DNA of 45,332 nucleotides from Prosthecobacter debontii (lineage in GTDB: Bacteria > Verrucomicrobiota > Verrucomicrobiia > Chthoniobacterales > Chthoniobacteraceae). Below, piece by piece: positions 8,457 through 17,141 of the stretch. The stretch is from assembly GCA_945861385.1 (NCBI GenBank), contig CAMAUI010000025.1, positions 1 through 45,332 of the forward strand, written 5' to 3'. Below the pieces are notes generated by a model that did not search any database, was not told the DNA's origin, and saw only the letters and a list, made by a program, of their open reading frames with translations. Positions within the stretch are counted from its first letter, which is position 1; the number at the start of each line of letters is the position of its first letter. Position numbers and translations under genes: made by a program.

Positions 8457-8718
8457 AGTTGCGGAGGCTTGGGGTGAACTGGGTAGTGAGAGTAGGGCCA
8501 GGCCGATTCTTCGAGATGCAGTCGTAGCAGGCGAAGTCATGGGCATCGGGGGCTTTCAGCCGGGCCTGGCGCATGAGCGCATTCCAGCGGACCGGGGCCA
8601 GGCTGCCTGGCAAATAACCAGTCCAAATCATCAGTCTGGCTCTACTTCCCGGTTCCTGCTTCCCGCGCCCATGCAATTTTGGCTCGCCCGCCCGCGCGGG
8701 AATCGCCACATCCCCGCG

Positions 8719-9264
8719 ATGCCCCGTCTTTCCTGGCAGGAAGTCCGCGACCGCGCGATCCGCTTCTCCCGCGACCACGCGGGCGACCGCTCCGAGCGCG
8801 CCGAGCGGCAGACGTTCTGGAACGACTTCTTCCAAGTCTTCGGCCTCCGCCGCGCATCCATTGCTTCGTTCGAGGCCAACGTCCGCAATCTCGAAGGCAA
8901 CGTCGCCGCCATTGACCTCCTCTGGCGCGGCAAGCTCCTCGTCGAGCACAAGAGCTTCGGCGAAGACCTCGGCATCGCCGCCACGCAAGCCTTCACCTAC
9001 ATCGAAGACCTCACCCGCGAGCAGCGGTGGGACGAGATCCCCCGATTCGTCCTCGTCTCCGACTTCGCGCGCTTCGTCCTCTACGACCTCGAGCCGGAGG
9101 AGCAACGCGACCTCCCCCTTTTCGCCGGCAGGCACATCGAGCCCCACCACTTCACCCTCGCCGACTTCCCGCGCAACGTCCGCCACTTCGCCTTCATGCT
9201 CGGGCACCGTGATGCCCGCCGTCGCGCTCCGTGTATCTCTCCGGCTGGCCGCCGCCGGGCGTAG
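8719..9264 (+). pseudogene. truncated MmeI-like restriction-modification enzyme (N-terminal domain only)
   Basis: A 181-aa reading frame whose first about 160 residues match the N-terminal domain of large MmeI/type IIG-like DNA methyltransferase-endonucleases: ERAERQTFWNDFFQVFG, the PD-(D/E)XK-like core AIDLLWRGKLLVEHKS (D, E and K visible), DLGIAATQAFTYIEDL, and IPRFVLVSDFARFVLYDL. Full-length relatives have about 900 residues or more and include methyltransferase and target-recognition domains. Here the match ends at FAFMLGH (about 9205), followed by an Arg-rich tail and a stop. No downstream frame continues it. A MITE-like element begins 39 bp later. It is probably a remnant of a lost restriction system; a free-standing nuclease domain is less likely. 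Confidence 0.75.
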
Positions 9265-9302
9265 TGCTCTCGCGCCGGACTCATACGATTGATACGATCA
9301 CA

Positions 9303-9538
9303 CAGCAGGAACGCCGCGCGAAGCGCGGCCCTTTCGGGTGGAGCACCCGACTCGGGTGCAGTTTCCGGCGACTCGCCGGAAACACCTCGGGGCGGATGGC
9401 AGGCTGAAGGCATCCGGTGCCTCTGGGCGCCCTGCGTGAGCCACGCGCACAGGGGCGCTCGCGGCGAGTCGCCGCGAACGGCACCCGAGTCGGGTGCTCC
9501 ACCCGGGAGCGCAGCGATCCGCTTTGCCCTTCCTGCTG
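9303..9538. mobile_element. MITE-like multi-palindrome element
   Basis: About 236 bp bounded by CAGCAGGAA (9303-9311) and its complement TTCCTGCTG (9530-9538). Inside is a perfect 24-nt inverted repeat: 9336-9359 (begins GGGTGGAGCACCCG) against 9481-9504. Between them are two self-complementary blocks, 9361-9383 (GTTTCCGGCG...CGCCGGAAAC) and 9459-9477 (TCGCGGCGAGTCGCCGCGA). There is a further palindrome at 9313-9329. It codes for nothing. Terminal inverted repeats with stacked internal hairpins suit a non-autonomous element moved in trans. Confidence 0.65.
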
Positions 9539-9710
9539 TCTGAGTGTGACAATAGTATAAGCTATGGGTGGAAACGGATGAAATTCCGTGGACTCTGCGG
9601 AATGATTCGAATGGGCGGGGTCTGCCATCTGGATGTGAAAAATGCCAGCCCACGGGTGGAGGCATCAGGGCGGAGAACTCAACCCCCGGCGTCCGTCACT
9701 CGTCGCGGCA

Positions 9711-10160
9711 TCAGCTCGCGTGCTCGCCGAAGACGTATTTGGTGAGTTGGTCAATGGTGGCGTCCTGCGCCGAGATGATCCACTTCACCAGATCCCCGAT
9801 CGAGAGGATGCCGACGAGTTCGCCCTGAACCACCACGGGCAGATGGCGGACGCGTTCCTCGGTCATGAGTTCCATGCACTCCCCGACCGTCTGGTCGGGG
9901 CCGACGGCCACGGGATTTCTGGTCATGATTTCCGCCACCGGGGTGTTCTTCGACGATTTGCCGATGAGCACGACTTTCCGCGTGTAGTCGCGCTCCGAGA
10001 TCATGCCGACCAATCGTCCGCCTTCCACGACGGGCAGCGCGCCGACGTTTCGCTCGGCCATGATTTTGATGGCATCGTAAACCATGGCCGTCGGCGGTAT
10101 GGTGCAAACGTCGGGGTTTTTTTCGCGGAGGAGGAGGATGACGGTGCCTGAGGTTTGCAT
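9711..10160 (-). CDS. CBS-domain pair protein
   Basis: A 149-aa protein made of two CBS motifs: residues about 10-65 (PPTAMVYDAIKIMAERNVGALPVV, LVGMISERDYTRKV) and about 75-135 (IMTRNPVAVGPDQTVGECME, VRHLPVVVQGELVGILSIGDLVKW). CBS pairs form a Bateman module that senses adenine nucleotides or SAM. Stand-alone proteins of this kind are common and their partners are usually unknown. No membrane segment or enzyme domain is attached. It is a single-gene unit, followed by about 170 bp of unassigned sequence and preceded by 277 bp in which I see no gene. Confidence 0.92.
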   Translation of the reverse strand: MQTSGTVILLLREKNPDVCTIPPTAMVYDAIKIMAERNVGALPVVEGGRLVGMISERDYTRKVVLIGKSSKNTPVAEIMTRNPVAVGPDQTVGECMELMTEERVRHLPVVVQGELVGILSIGDLVKWIISAQDATIDQLTKYVFGEHAS

Positions 10161-10437
10161 AAGCGAGGAGTGTTACGTGCATCCTGCGATCTCACGGCAA
10201 TGTTTCAAGCGCCTAATGCACGTCCTGCAAGAGCCGTCAATTGGTTCGCCTTTCAGCGAAGCTCGCGCTGCGGATATCCCGATGTATCGGGACGGCGAGG
10301 GCGCTGGCAACTACGTCGCGCGCTGCCCGCCCGCTCAACTGCATCGTTCTGCCTCAGGTATGACCGAAGACGAGATTCCGGGCGATTTCTCCCGGATGAC
10401 CCGCGATGCCATCAGAATGGTTCAGGTGGCAAGGTCA

Positions 10438-10740
10438 TCAATCTCGAAATCCGAACCACTCGTCAACGAACCACGTGATGGCTCGGATCGTCGCCAGAAT
10501 CCCGACGAATAGCAGCGGATTCCACCACTCCAATCGCGGATACGCGGGCATAAGCAAAGCCATCGCAACGAACATCAGCGCAATGGCAACGGCCTCAAGA
10601 AGCACAACGTACGGCCAGCCGAACTCTCGGTCGGTGCGCTCGCCAATCCAGTCCAGGACTTTGTCGGGATACACTATCACAGCAGCAAGTCCGCCGATGA
10701 TGATGTCATACCAATTCAATCTGCCGCGTCCTAAGCTCAT
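10438..10740 (-). CDS. small integral membrane protein
   Basis: A 100-aa protein with three likely transmembrane helices: about residues 10-26 (YDIIIGGLAAVIVYP), 43-65 (YVVLLEAVAIALMFVAMALLMPA) and 71-90 (WWNPLLFVGILATIRAITWFV). It is rich in tryptophan near the helix ends (LEWWNPLLF, ITWFVDEWFGF), typical of interfacial residues. Codon use and the hydrophobic pattern make it a believable gene. I do not recognise a family. It is separated by 29 nt from the M20 peptidase gene upstream on the same strand and might be co-transcribed with it. Confidence 0.65.
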   Translation of the reverse strand: MSLGRGRLNWYDIIIGGLAAVIVYPDKVLDWIGERTDREFGWPYVVLLEAVAIALMFVAMALLMPAYPRLEWWNPLLFVGILATIRAITWFVDEWFGFRD

Positions 10741-10769
10741 GCGATGGTGCTCATGCCGCCTGGCTTCCG

Positions 10770-12098
10770 CTATTTCGCGAGTTCCTCGAGCAGCGCGGCG
10801 TTCAGGCGCATCCCCGCCTCGAAATTCTCCACCGGGAAATTCTCATCCGGCGCATGTGCCCGGCAGTCCGGCAGCGCGAGGCCGAGCAGCAGCGTCTCCA
10901 CGCCGAGCACTTTCTTGAAAGTGTTCACGATCGGAATGCTCCCGCCCTCGCGGATCAGCGCGAGCGGTTCGCCGGGAAAGGCGCGTTCCAGCGCGCGCTG
11001 CGCGGCCTTTCCAAATGCGGAATGCGGTTCCGTCGAATACGGCTCGCCCGAGTGGCCGTCCGTGATTTCCAGGCGGATGCCGGGCGGGCAGTTCGCCGCG
11101 AGGTGCGCCCGCACCTTCGCCAAAACCTCCGCCGGACGCTGGTCCGGCACGAGGCGGAACGTCAGCTTCGCAAATGCCTCGCGCGGGATCACCGTCTTGC
11201 TCCCCACGCCCTGGAAGCCGCCGCCGATCCCGTTCACCTCCACGGTCGGGCGTGCCCATGTCCGCTCGATGCCCGAGTAGCCGGCTTCGCCGAAAAGCTC
11301 CGTGACCCCCGTCACCGCGCGGATCTCCGCGTCCCCGTACGGCAGCCGCCCCCACGCTTCCCGCTCCCATTCCTGCAGCGCCTTCACGCCATCGTAGAAA
11401 CCGCCGACCGCCACCCGGCCGTCCGCGTGGTGCAAAGTCGCGATCAGCCGGGCGATGGCCGTCGCGGGATTCGCCACCGTGCCGCCGTAGATGCCGCTGT
11501 GCAGATCCGCCGCCGGCCCGTGCGCGCGCACCTCCATCGCCGCGACACCGCGCAGGCCGTAGGTGAAAGTGGGTGTGTCGCGCGCGATCATCCCCGTGTC
11601 GCTGATCGCGATGATGTCACACTTGAGCGCATCGCGCTTCGCGACGAGGAACGCCTCGAGGTGCTCGCTGCCGATCTCCTCCTCGCCCTCGATGAGGAAG
11701 ATCAAATTCACGGGCACATCGCCCTTCTCCCGCAGCGTGCGTCCGACGCCGAGGATGTGCGCGAGGATCTGCCCCTTGTTGTCCGTCGAGCCCCGCGCAA
11801 AGACGACCCCATCCCGCACCACCGGCTCGAAAGGTGGCGACGTCCATTCATTCACCGGATCCACCGGCTGCACATCGTAGTGGCCGTAGATCATCACTGT
11901 CCGCCTCCCCGGCACATGCACATTGCGCGCGACCACGATCGGGTGCCCCGCCGTCGCATGGATCTCCGCCTTCAGCCCGATCCCCGTGAGCCTGCCCGCG
12001 AGCCACTCCGCGCATTTCGCCACATCGCCCTTCCGCTCGGGAAGCGTGGACACGCTGGGAAACCGGAGGAATTCAAACAGATCATCGAGGTGCGACAT
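10770..12098 (-). CDS. M20 family dipeptidase
   Basis: A 442-aa di-zinc metallopeptidase of the M20 family (carnosinase/CNDP-like branch). Metal and catalytic motifs are intact: YGHYDVQPVDP (H73, D75), RGSTDNKGQ (D106), the catalytic glutamate pair in IEGEEEIGSEH (139-141), and the dimerisation-domain block GLRGVAAMEVRAHGPAADLHSG. The C-terminal metal histidine is in LPDCRAHAPDENF. There is no signal peptide, so the enzyme is cytosolic and probably cleaves dipeptides or N-acyl amino acids. Length is normal. It lies divergent from the PVC cytochrome gene, with a 135-bp shared upstream region. Confidence 0.93.
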   Translation of the reverse strand: MSHLDDLFEFLRFPSVSTLPERKGDVAKCAEWLAGRLTGIGLKAEIHATAGHPIVVARNVHVPGRRTVMIYGHYDVQPVDPVNEWTSPPFEPVVRDGVVFARGSTDNKGQILAHILGVGRTLREKGDVPVNLIFLIEGEEEIGSEHLEAFLVAKRDALKCDIIAISDTGMIARDTPTFTYGLRGVAAMEVRAHGPAADLHSGIYGGTVANPATAIARLIATLHHADGRVAVGGFYDGVKALQEWEREAWGRLPYGDAEIRAVTGVTELFGEAGYSGIERTWARPTVEVNGIGGGFQGVGSKTVIPREAFAKLTFRLVPDQRPAEVLAKVRAHLAANCPPGIRLEITDGHSGEPYSTEPHSAFGKAAQRALERAFPGEPLALIREGGSIPIVNTFKKVLGVETLLLGLALPDCRAHAPDENFPVENFEAGMRLNAALLEELAK

Positions 12099-12233
12099 GC
12101 GCGCTTCCTAGCGCAACGACCCGCGCGAGCGCAACAGCGGCAGGGGGGCGCGTGCCGTTTCATGTCTCGGCGGAGAAATACAATAAGAGCGTGAAGGCTT
12201 GGTGGTTATCACTCCCTGCGTAATCAACCACTC

Positions 12234-15197
12234 ATGAAATCATCCATCGCCAGCCTCTCCTTATTTTCCAAAACGCTCGCCCTCTCGCTCGCCGCGATCG
12301 CATCCGGCGCCGCGCCGGGCCACAGCCAGCTCCCGCTCCAGGAAAACGATGTCGTCGCCATCATCGGCAACGCCCTCGGCGACCGGATGCAGCACGACGG
12401 CTGGGTGGAGACGGTCATCCAGAGCAAGATGGCCGGCAAAAAGATGCGCTTCCGCAATCTCGCCATCGCCGGCGATTCGGTCGCGCATCGCCCGCGGCAC
12501 CAGGGTTTCGACAAGCCGGAGAAATCACTCACGAACTGCAAGGCCGACGTGATTTTTGCGTTCTTCGGCTACAACGAATCCTTCGCCGGCGAGGGCGGAC
12601 TGGCGAAGTTCAAGACCGATCTCGGCGGGATGGTGGACAAATACCGCGAACAGCAATTCAACGGCAAATCCGCGCCGCGCATCGTGCTCTTTTCACCCAT
12701 CGCCCACGAAAACCTCAAAAGCCCGAACCTCCCGAACGGCGCGGCGAACAACGTGAACCTGGCACTTTACACCGCTGCGATCAAACAGGTCGCGGAGGAG
12801 AAACAGGTCGCCTTTGTGGATCTCTTCGCGCCCACCCAGGCGCGCTACACGGAGGCGAAGACGCCGCTGACCCTCAACGGCATCCACCTCCTGCCCGAGG
12901 GTAACCGCCAGCTTGGCGAGATCATCGCCAGCGCGCTGACCGGCCAGGCCGTGACCGCGCCGGCCGCCGCTCTCGAACCGCTGCGCCAGGCTGTGCTGGA
13001 CAAGGACTGGCACTGGCACAACCGCTTCCGTGCGACGGATGGCAACGACATCTGGGGCGGGCGCTCGGGGTTGAAATTTGTGGGCGGCCAGACCAACGCC
13101 GTCGTGCTCCAGCACGAGCTGGCGATGCTCGACGTGATGACCGCGAACCGTGATCCGAAAATCTGGGCCGTGGCGACCGGCACGACCCACACTGTCTCCG
13201 ACTCCAACGTGCCGCCGCCTATCGAGGTGATCTCGAACATTGGTGGCAAAAGCCCCAGCTCCAGCGCCCAAAAAGAGGGCAGCTCCGACTACCTGAGCGG
13301 ACAGGATGGCATCGCAAAAATGAAGATCCTCGATGGCTTCGCGGTGAACCTTTTTGCCGACGAGTCGCGCTTTCCCGCGATGGCCAATCCCGTGCAGATG
13401 CAGGTGGACACCAAAGGCCGGCTGTGGGCCGCCTGCTGGGGCACCTACCCGAAATGGGAGCCGCTCAAGCCGATGAACGACAGCCTCCTCATTTTCACCG
13501 ACTCGAACGGCGATGGCGTGGCGGACAAGGCCACGGAGTTTGCCAAGGTCCACAACCCGCTCGGATTCGAGTTCTGGAATGGCGGCGTCATCGTGACCTC
13601 CCAGCCGGACATCTTTTTCCTCAAGGACACCGACGGCGACGACAAGGCGGACGTGCGCATCGTGCTTTTGCAGGGCATTGACTCGGCGGACACGCACCAC
13701 GCCGCGAACAACCTCATCTACGGCCCGGACGGCGCGATCTACTGGCAAGTCGGCATTTTCATGCAAAACGCCCACGAGCATCCGTGGGGTCCGGCGCTGC
13801 ACGCCACGGCGTCCGGGATGTATCGCTTCGACCCGCGGAGCTACACCATCACCTTTCACGCCCGCAACGACCCGAACCCGCACGGCATCGCCTTTGACCG
13901 CTGGGGCTACCACTACGCCACCGACGGCACGGGCGGCAATGCGTTTCAGGTCCGCCCGGATGGCAAGGGCTTCAAAATGCACGGACTGCTAAGAAAGGAA
14001 GTCCGCCCCGTCCCGGCCAGCGAGATCATCTCGAGTGAAAACTTCCCTGAGGACATGCAGCAGGACTTTCTCATCTGCAACACCATCGGCTACCTCGGCA
14101 TCAAGCGCTACAAACTCCACCGCGACGGCTACACCGGGGAAGGCAAAAACATGAAGCTCGGCGAAGTCTGGGGCACGCCGACGCCGGATTTCCTCAAGAG
14201 TGACGACAAAAACTTCCGCCCGACCGACGCCGTGTTTGGCGAAGACGGCGCGCTCTACATCGCCGACTGGCAGAACGTGATCATCGGCCACATGCAGCAC
14301 AACATCCGCGACCCCAAGCGCGATCATAAGCACGGCCGCATCTACCGCCTCGTGAACAAAGGCCGGCCGTTGCAAAAGAAAGTGGCCATTGATGGACAGC
14401 CCATCCCGGCGCTGCTGGAAAATCTCAGGCATCCCGTGGACGGCGTGCGGCATCGCACCCGCGTGGAACTGAGCGAACGCGACTCGACCGAGGTCATCGC
14501 CGCCACGCAGAAGTGGATCAAACAGTTCGACCCGGCCAAGGCGGAACACGCGCATCCTTTGCTCGAAGCCCTCTGGCTCCACCAGCAGCACAACGTCCGC
14601 AACACCGCGCTTCTGGAAGCTGTGCTCAACTCCCCCGAACCGCACGCGAAAATCGCCGCCGCGACCGTCCAACACCACTGGGGCCCCGCCGATCCGACCA
14701 AAGGCAAAATGCCCAGCGTGATCCTGCAGGAGGAAACCAAACTCGTCGTCACTGTCCCCGCGCACCTCACCGGGGCCGCCGCCAAGTCCTATACGCTCGG
14801 CGCGAATATCTTCGCCCGCGACGGCCACTGCGCCACCTGCCACCAGCCCACCGGAGCCGGCCTCGCGCCGTCCTACCCGCCGCTCGACGACAGCCCGTGG
14901 GTCACCGGCAACGAAGAGCGCCTCATCAAGCTCACGCTCCACGGCCTGTATGGCCCGATGGAGGTCAAAGGCGTGACCTACGACCCCGCAAAAGGCGTTC
15001 CGCCGATGACGGCGTTTGGCTCGATCCTCAGCGACGAGGAACTCGCCGGCGTGCTGACCTACGTGCGCAACACCTGGAGCAACAAAGCCGCGCCCGTCCT
15101 GCCCGCGAGCGTCGCGAAAGTCCGCGCCGCCACCAAAGACCGCAGCATTTTCTGGAAGCCCGAGGAACTCCTCAAAGCGCACCCGCTGGAAAAATAA
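12234..15197 (+). CDS. PVC-type heme-binding protein with SGNH-like and dehydrogenase domains
   Basis: A 987-aa secreted protein (signal peptide about 1-32). Residues 38-240 have the SGNH/GDSL-hydrolase outline, but the block I serine site reads IIGNALGDR in place of GDS, so esterase activity is doubtful; the last block keeps histidine (NGIHLLPEGN). Residues about 360-720 are the PVC membrane-bound dehydrogenase domain, a beta-propeller (GYHYATDGTGGNAFQVRPDG, IADWQNVIIGHMQHN). A C-terminal cytochrome c module carries CATCH at about 866-870. This arrangement is typical of Planctomycetes and Verrucomicrobia. It probably oxidises a sugar-derived substrate in the periplasm and passes electrons to heme (inference). 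Confidence 0.88.
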   Translation: MKSSIASLSLFSKTLALSLAAIASGAAPGHSQLPLQENDVVAIIGNALGDRMQHDGWVETVIQSKMAGKKMRFRNLAIAGDSVAHRPRHQGFDKPEKSLTNCKADVIFAFFGYNESFAGEGGLAKFKTDLGGMVDKYREQQFNGKSAPRIVLFSPIAHENLKSPNLPNGAANNVNLALYTAAIKQVAEEKQVAFVDLFAPTQARYTEAKTPLTLNGIHLLPEGNRQLGEIIASALTGQAVTAPAAALEPLRQAVLDKDWHWHNRFRATDGNDIWGGRSGLKFVGGQTNAVVLQHELAMLDVMTANRDPKIWAVATGTTHTVSDSNVPPPIEVISNIGGKSPSSSAQKEGSSDYLSGQDGIAKMKILDGFAVNLFADESRFPAMANPVQMQVDTKGRLWAACWGTYPKWEPLKPMNDSLLIFTDSNGDGVADKATEFAKVHNPLGFEFWNGGVIVTSQPDIFFLKDTDGDDKADVRIVLLQGIDSADTHHAANNLIYGPDGAIYWQVGIFMQNAHEHPWGPALHATASGMYRFDPRSYTITFHARNDPNPHGIAFDRWGYHYATDGTGGNAFQVRPDGKGFKMHGLLRKEVRPVPASEIISSENFPEDMQQDFLICNTIGYLGIKRYKLHRDGYTGEGKNMKLGEVWGTPTPDFLKSDDKNFRPTDAVFGEDGALYIADWQNVIIGHMQHNIRDPKRDHKHGRIYRLVNKGRPLQKKVAIDGQPIPALLENLRHPVDGVRHRTRVELSERDSTEVIAATQKWIKQFDPAKAEHAHPLLEALWLHQQHNVRNTALLEAVLNSPEPHAKIAAATVQHHWGPADPTKGKMPSVILQEETKLVVTVPAHLTGAAAKSYTLGANIFARDGHCATCHQPTGAGLAPSYPPLDDSPWVTGNEERLIKLTLHGLYGPMEVKGVTYDPAKGVPPMTAFGSILSDEELAGVLTYVRNTWSNKAAPVLPASVAKVRAATKDRSIFWKPEELLKAHPLEK

Positions 15198-15201
15198 TAC
15201 C

Positions 15202-15223
15202 CCGGGGGAATATCCCGGTTTTT
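15202..15223 (+). terminator. Rho-independent terminator
   Basis: A short stem, CCGGG (15202-15206) with CCCGG (15214-15218) and a 7-nt loop, followed at once by TTTTT. It begins 5 nt past the stop of the PVC cytochrome gene. The stem is short, but the position and T-run fit a terminator. Confidence 0.6.
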
Positions 15224-15355
15224 CCACGGCAGCCCGGATGGAAGTTCCCGCCAGCGCTCGAATCATGGGGGCGTTGCATGGCTCGCACGCGCCTTGTGGA
15301 ACTGCGGAAATGATGAAAGATGCCCGCGAGCGTCTATTTTGATCCTCAGTGAAAA

Positions 15356-16366
15356 ATGAAACCGCATGGGCTCATCACCATTCTCGCCGCCGTCACGCTT
15401 GGGGTCTCCCCGGTGACGGCCCAGGCGCCGGGCGTGCCGATCGAGCAGGCCGGTCCCGCCGCCCAGGCATCGGTCTTGGAGAAAGCAAAGGCGCTGCGCG
15501 AGGCCGGGAAATTGAAGCTCAACATCGCGGCGGTGAAACAGCAGATCACAACGCCGGTCCCGGGGCCTCTGGTTCTGCCCGCCCCGTCAAAAGTCCCGCT
15601 CGAAGGCCGCGATGTCGCGGTGCGGGCGCACGCCGGGTATCTGCGATTTGGGTGGTACTATTTGTGCCCGCGTTGTGACCACTGGCACGTGAACCTCGCC
15701 GGTTCCTATGCCATCGCCACCGATGCGATCGCCACCTGCCATCATTGCGTGGAGCAGAAACCGGAAATGCGCGAGGGCTATCTCATCGCCGTGGATCACA
15801 CCGGGGCGGTGCTCGCTGTCACCGCGATCCTCGCGAAGAGCGCGACCATGGATGCTGCGATTTTGCGCGTGGACGGGAAACTGAAGGCGCTTGCCCTGAA
15901 TGACAACGTGGCTCCCGGTGACGCCGCCTATTGCTACAGCGCGCCCCTCGGGCAGCAGGGGTATTTCAGCGCCGGAATCGTGAACCGCTTTTACTGGCGC
16001 GGAACACCCGGCGCCGCAGGAACGCCGGACGAATGGAAGATGCTGCGCTTGAATGTGAGCACGGATTGGGCGCCGGGATCCAGTGGCGCGGCGGTCCTCG
16101 ACCGGTGTGGAAATGTGATCGGCCATGTCTCGACCATTTCACCCCTCGGTGAGGGGCCGCGGCGCGCACCCGTCCCGCCCGGGAAGGCTGATGGCAAAAA
16201 TCCCGCCGCAAAGGTGGATCGCTTCGGCGGTGCCACGCTCATCACACTCCACGAGGCGGTGCCCGCGCGGAGCGTTCTGTCGCTTGCAACGACACTGCGC
16301 GATCAGAAACCGGCGGACGGGGCAGCAGCCGGAAGCCCGCCTCCCGCGCCGATTTCCGGCAGGTAA
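15356..16366 (+). CDS. secreted trypsin-like serine protease
   Basis: A 336-aa protein with a signal peptide (MKPHGLITILAAVTLGVSPVTAQA). The central part resembles the trypsin-like fold: a histidine in ATDAIATCHHCV (H130), aspartate in ATMDAAILRV (D166) and serine in WAPGSSGAAVLD (S243), in the right order and spacing. CPRC (104-107) lies just before the histidine block and could form a disulfide or metal site with C128/C131. The tail is Pro/Ala-rich. It lies 4 nt upstream of the PIG-L deacetylase gene. The triad is assigned by pattern and the family is divergent, so protease activity is likely but not certain. Confidence 0.72.
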   Translation: MKPHGLITILAAVTLGVSPVTAQAPGVPIEQAGPAAQASVLEKAKALREAGKLKLNIAAVKQQITTPVPGPLVLPAPSKVPLEGRDVAVRAHAGYLRFGWYYLCPRCDHWHVNLAGSYAIATDAIATCHHCVEQKPEMREGYLIAVDHTGAVLAVTAILAKSATMDAAILRVDGKLKALALNDNVAPGDAAYCYSAPLGQQGYFSAGIVNRFYWRGTPGAAGTPDEWKMLRLNVSTDWAPGSSGAAVLDRCGNVIGHVSTISPLGEGPRRAPVPPGKADGKNPAAKVDRFGGATLITLHEAVPARSVLSLATTLRDQKPADGAAAGSPPPAPISGR

Positions 16367-16370
16367 TTGC

Positions 16371-17141
16371 ATGCCTTCCGCGCTCGCCATTGCAGCCCAT
16401 CCGGATGACATCGAATTTGTCATGGCCGGGACACTCCTGCTGCTCAAGGGAGCCGGGTGGCAGACGCATTACATCAACATCTCGACCGGCAACATGGGCA
16501 GCACGGTCATGAGCGCGCCGCGGACCGCGCGTGTGCGGCGGGAAGAGGCCCGTGCCGCGGCGGGGATGCTCGGCGCGAAATGGTATCCGCCCTTTTGCGA
16601 TGACCTCTCGATTTTCTACACGGAGGAAAATATCCGGAGGCTCTGCGCGATCGTGCGGGTTGCGCGTCCGAGCGTGGTGCTGACGCATCCGCTCGCCGAT
16701 TACATGGAGGATCACATGATCGCCGCGCGGCTCGCCGTGACGGCGACATTTGCCCGCGGGATCCCGAACTACCGTTCGCTCCCGCAGCGCGCCGCCGACC
16801 TCACTCCCTGCACCGTCTATCACGCGATGCCGCACGGCCAATGCACGCCCTTGCGCGAGCCGGTGACGCCGGAGTTGCTCGTGGATACCACGGAGACGCA
16901 CGCGACCAAGCGCGCGGCGCTGGCGTGTCACGCCTCGCAAAAGGAGTGGCTCGACGAATCGCAGGGGCAGGAGAGCTACCTCAAGGTGATGGACGGTTTC
17001 TCGCTCGCGCTCGGGCGCCGGGGAAAAAAGTTCCGGCATGCCGAGGGCTGGACGCGGCACCTGCACTACGGATTCGGCGCGGAGAATGACGACCCGCTTT
17101 CCGAGGTGCTTGGCAAAAGGGTTCTCAAACTCCGCGGATGA
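16371..17141 (+). CDS. PIG-L family deacetylase
   Basis: A 256-aa protein of the PIG-L/LmbE family, zinc enzymes that remove acetyl groups from N-acetylglucosamine-containing substrates. The metal motif AAHPDDIEF (H10, D12, D13) and the second histidine in [10 protein letters not shown] (H115) are present. The frame is open further upstream inside the protease gene, but the ATG at 16371 places the AHPDD motif at the usual distance. It ends in a 4-nt ATGA overlap with the NagB-like gene, so the two are translationally coupled, which suggests successive deacetylation and deamination or isomerisation of an amino sugar (inference). Confidence 0.92.
   Translation: MPSALAIAAHPDDIEFVMAGTLLLLKGAGWQTHYINISTGNMGSTVMSAPRTARVRREEARAAAGMLGAKWYPPFCDDLSIFYTEENIRRLCAIVRVARPSVVLTHPLADYMEDHMIAARLAVTATFARGIPNYRSLPQRAADLTPCTVYHAMPHGQCTPLREPVTPELLVDTTETHATKRAALACHASQKEWLDESQGQESYLKVMDGFSLALGRRGKKFRHAEGWTRHLHYGFGAENDDPLSEVLGKRVLKLRG

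Noticed and set aside
8434-9207. A 257-codon minus-strand frame opposite the MmeI-like fragment
   Set aside because: Low-complexity Glu/Val/Gly composition typical of an antisense frame; the plus strand shows the family motifs.
12693-15266. Long minus-strand frames opposite the PVC cytochrome gene (12693-13982 and 13989-15266)
   Set aside because: They mirror the codon bias of the coding strand, are rich in Arg, Val and Ala and show no domain, whereas the plus strand encodes a clear three-domain protein.
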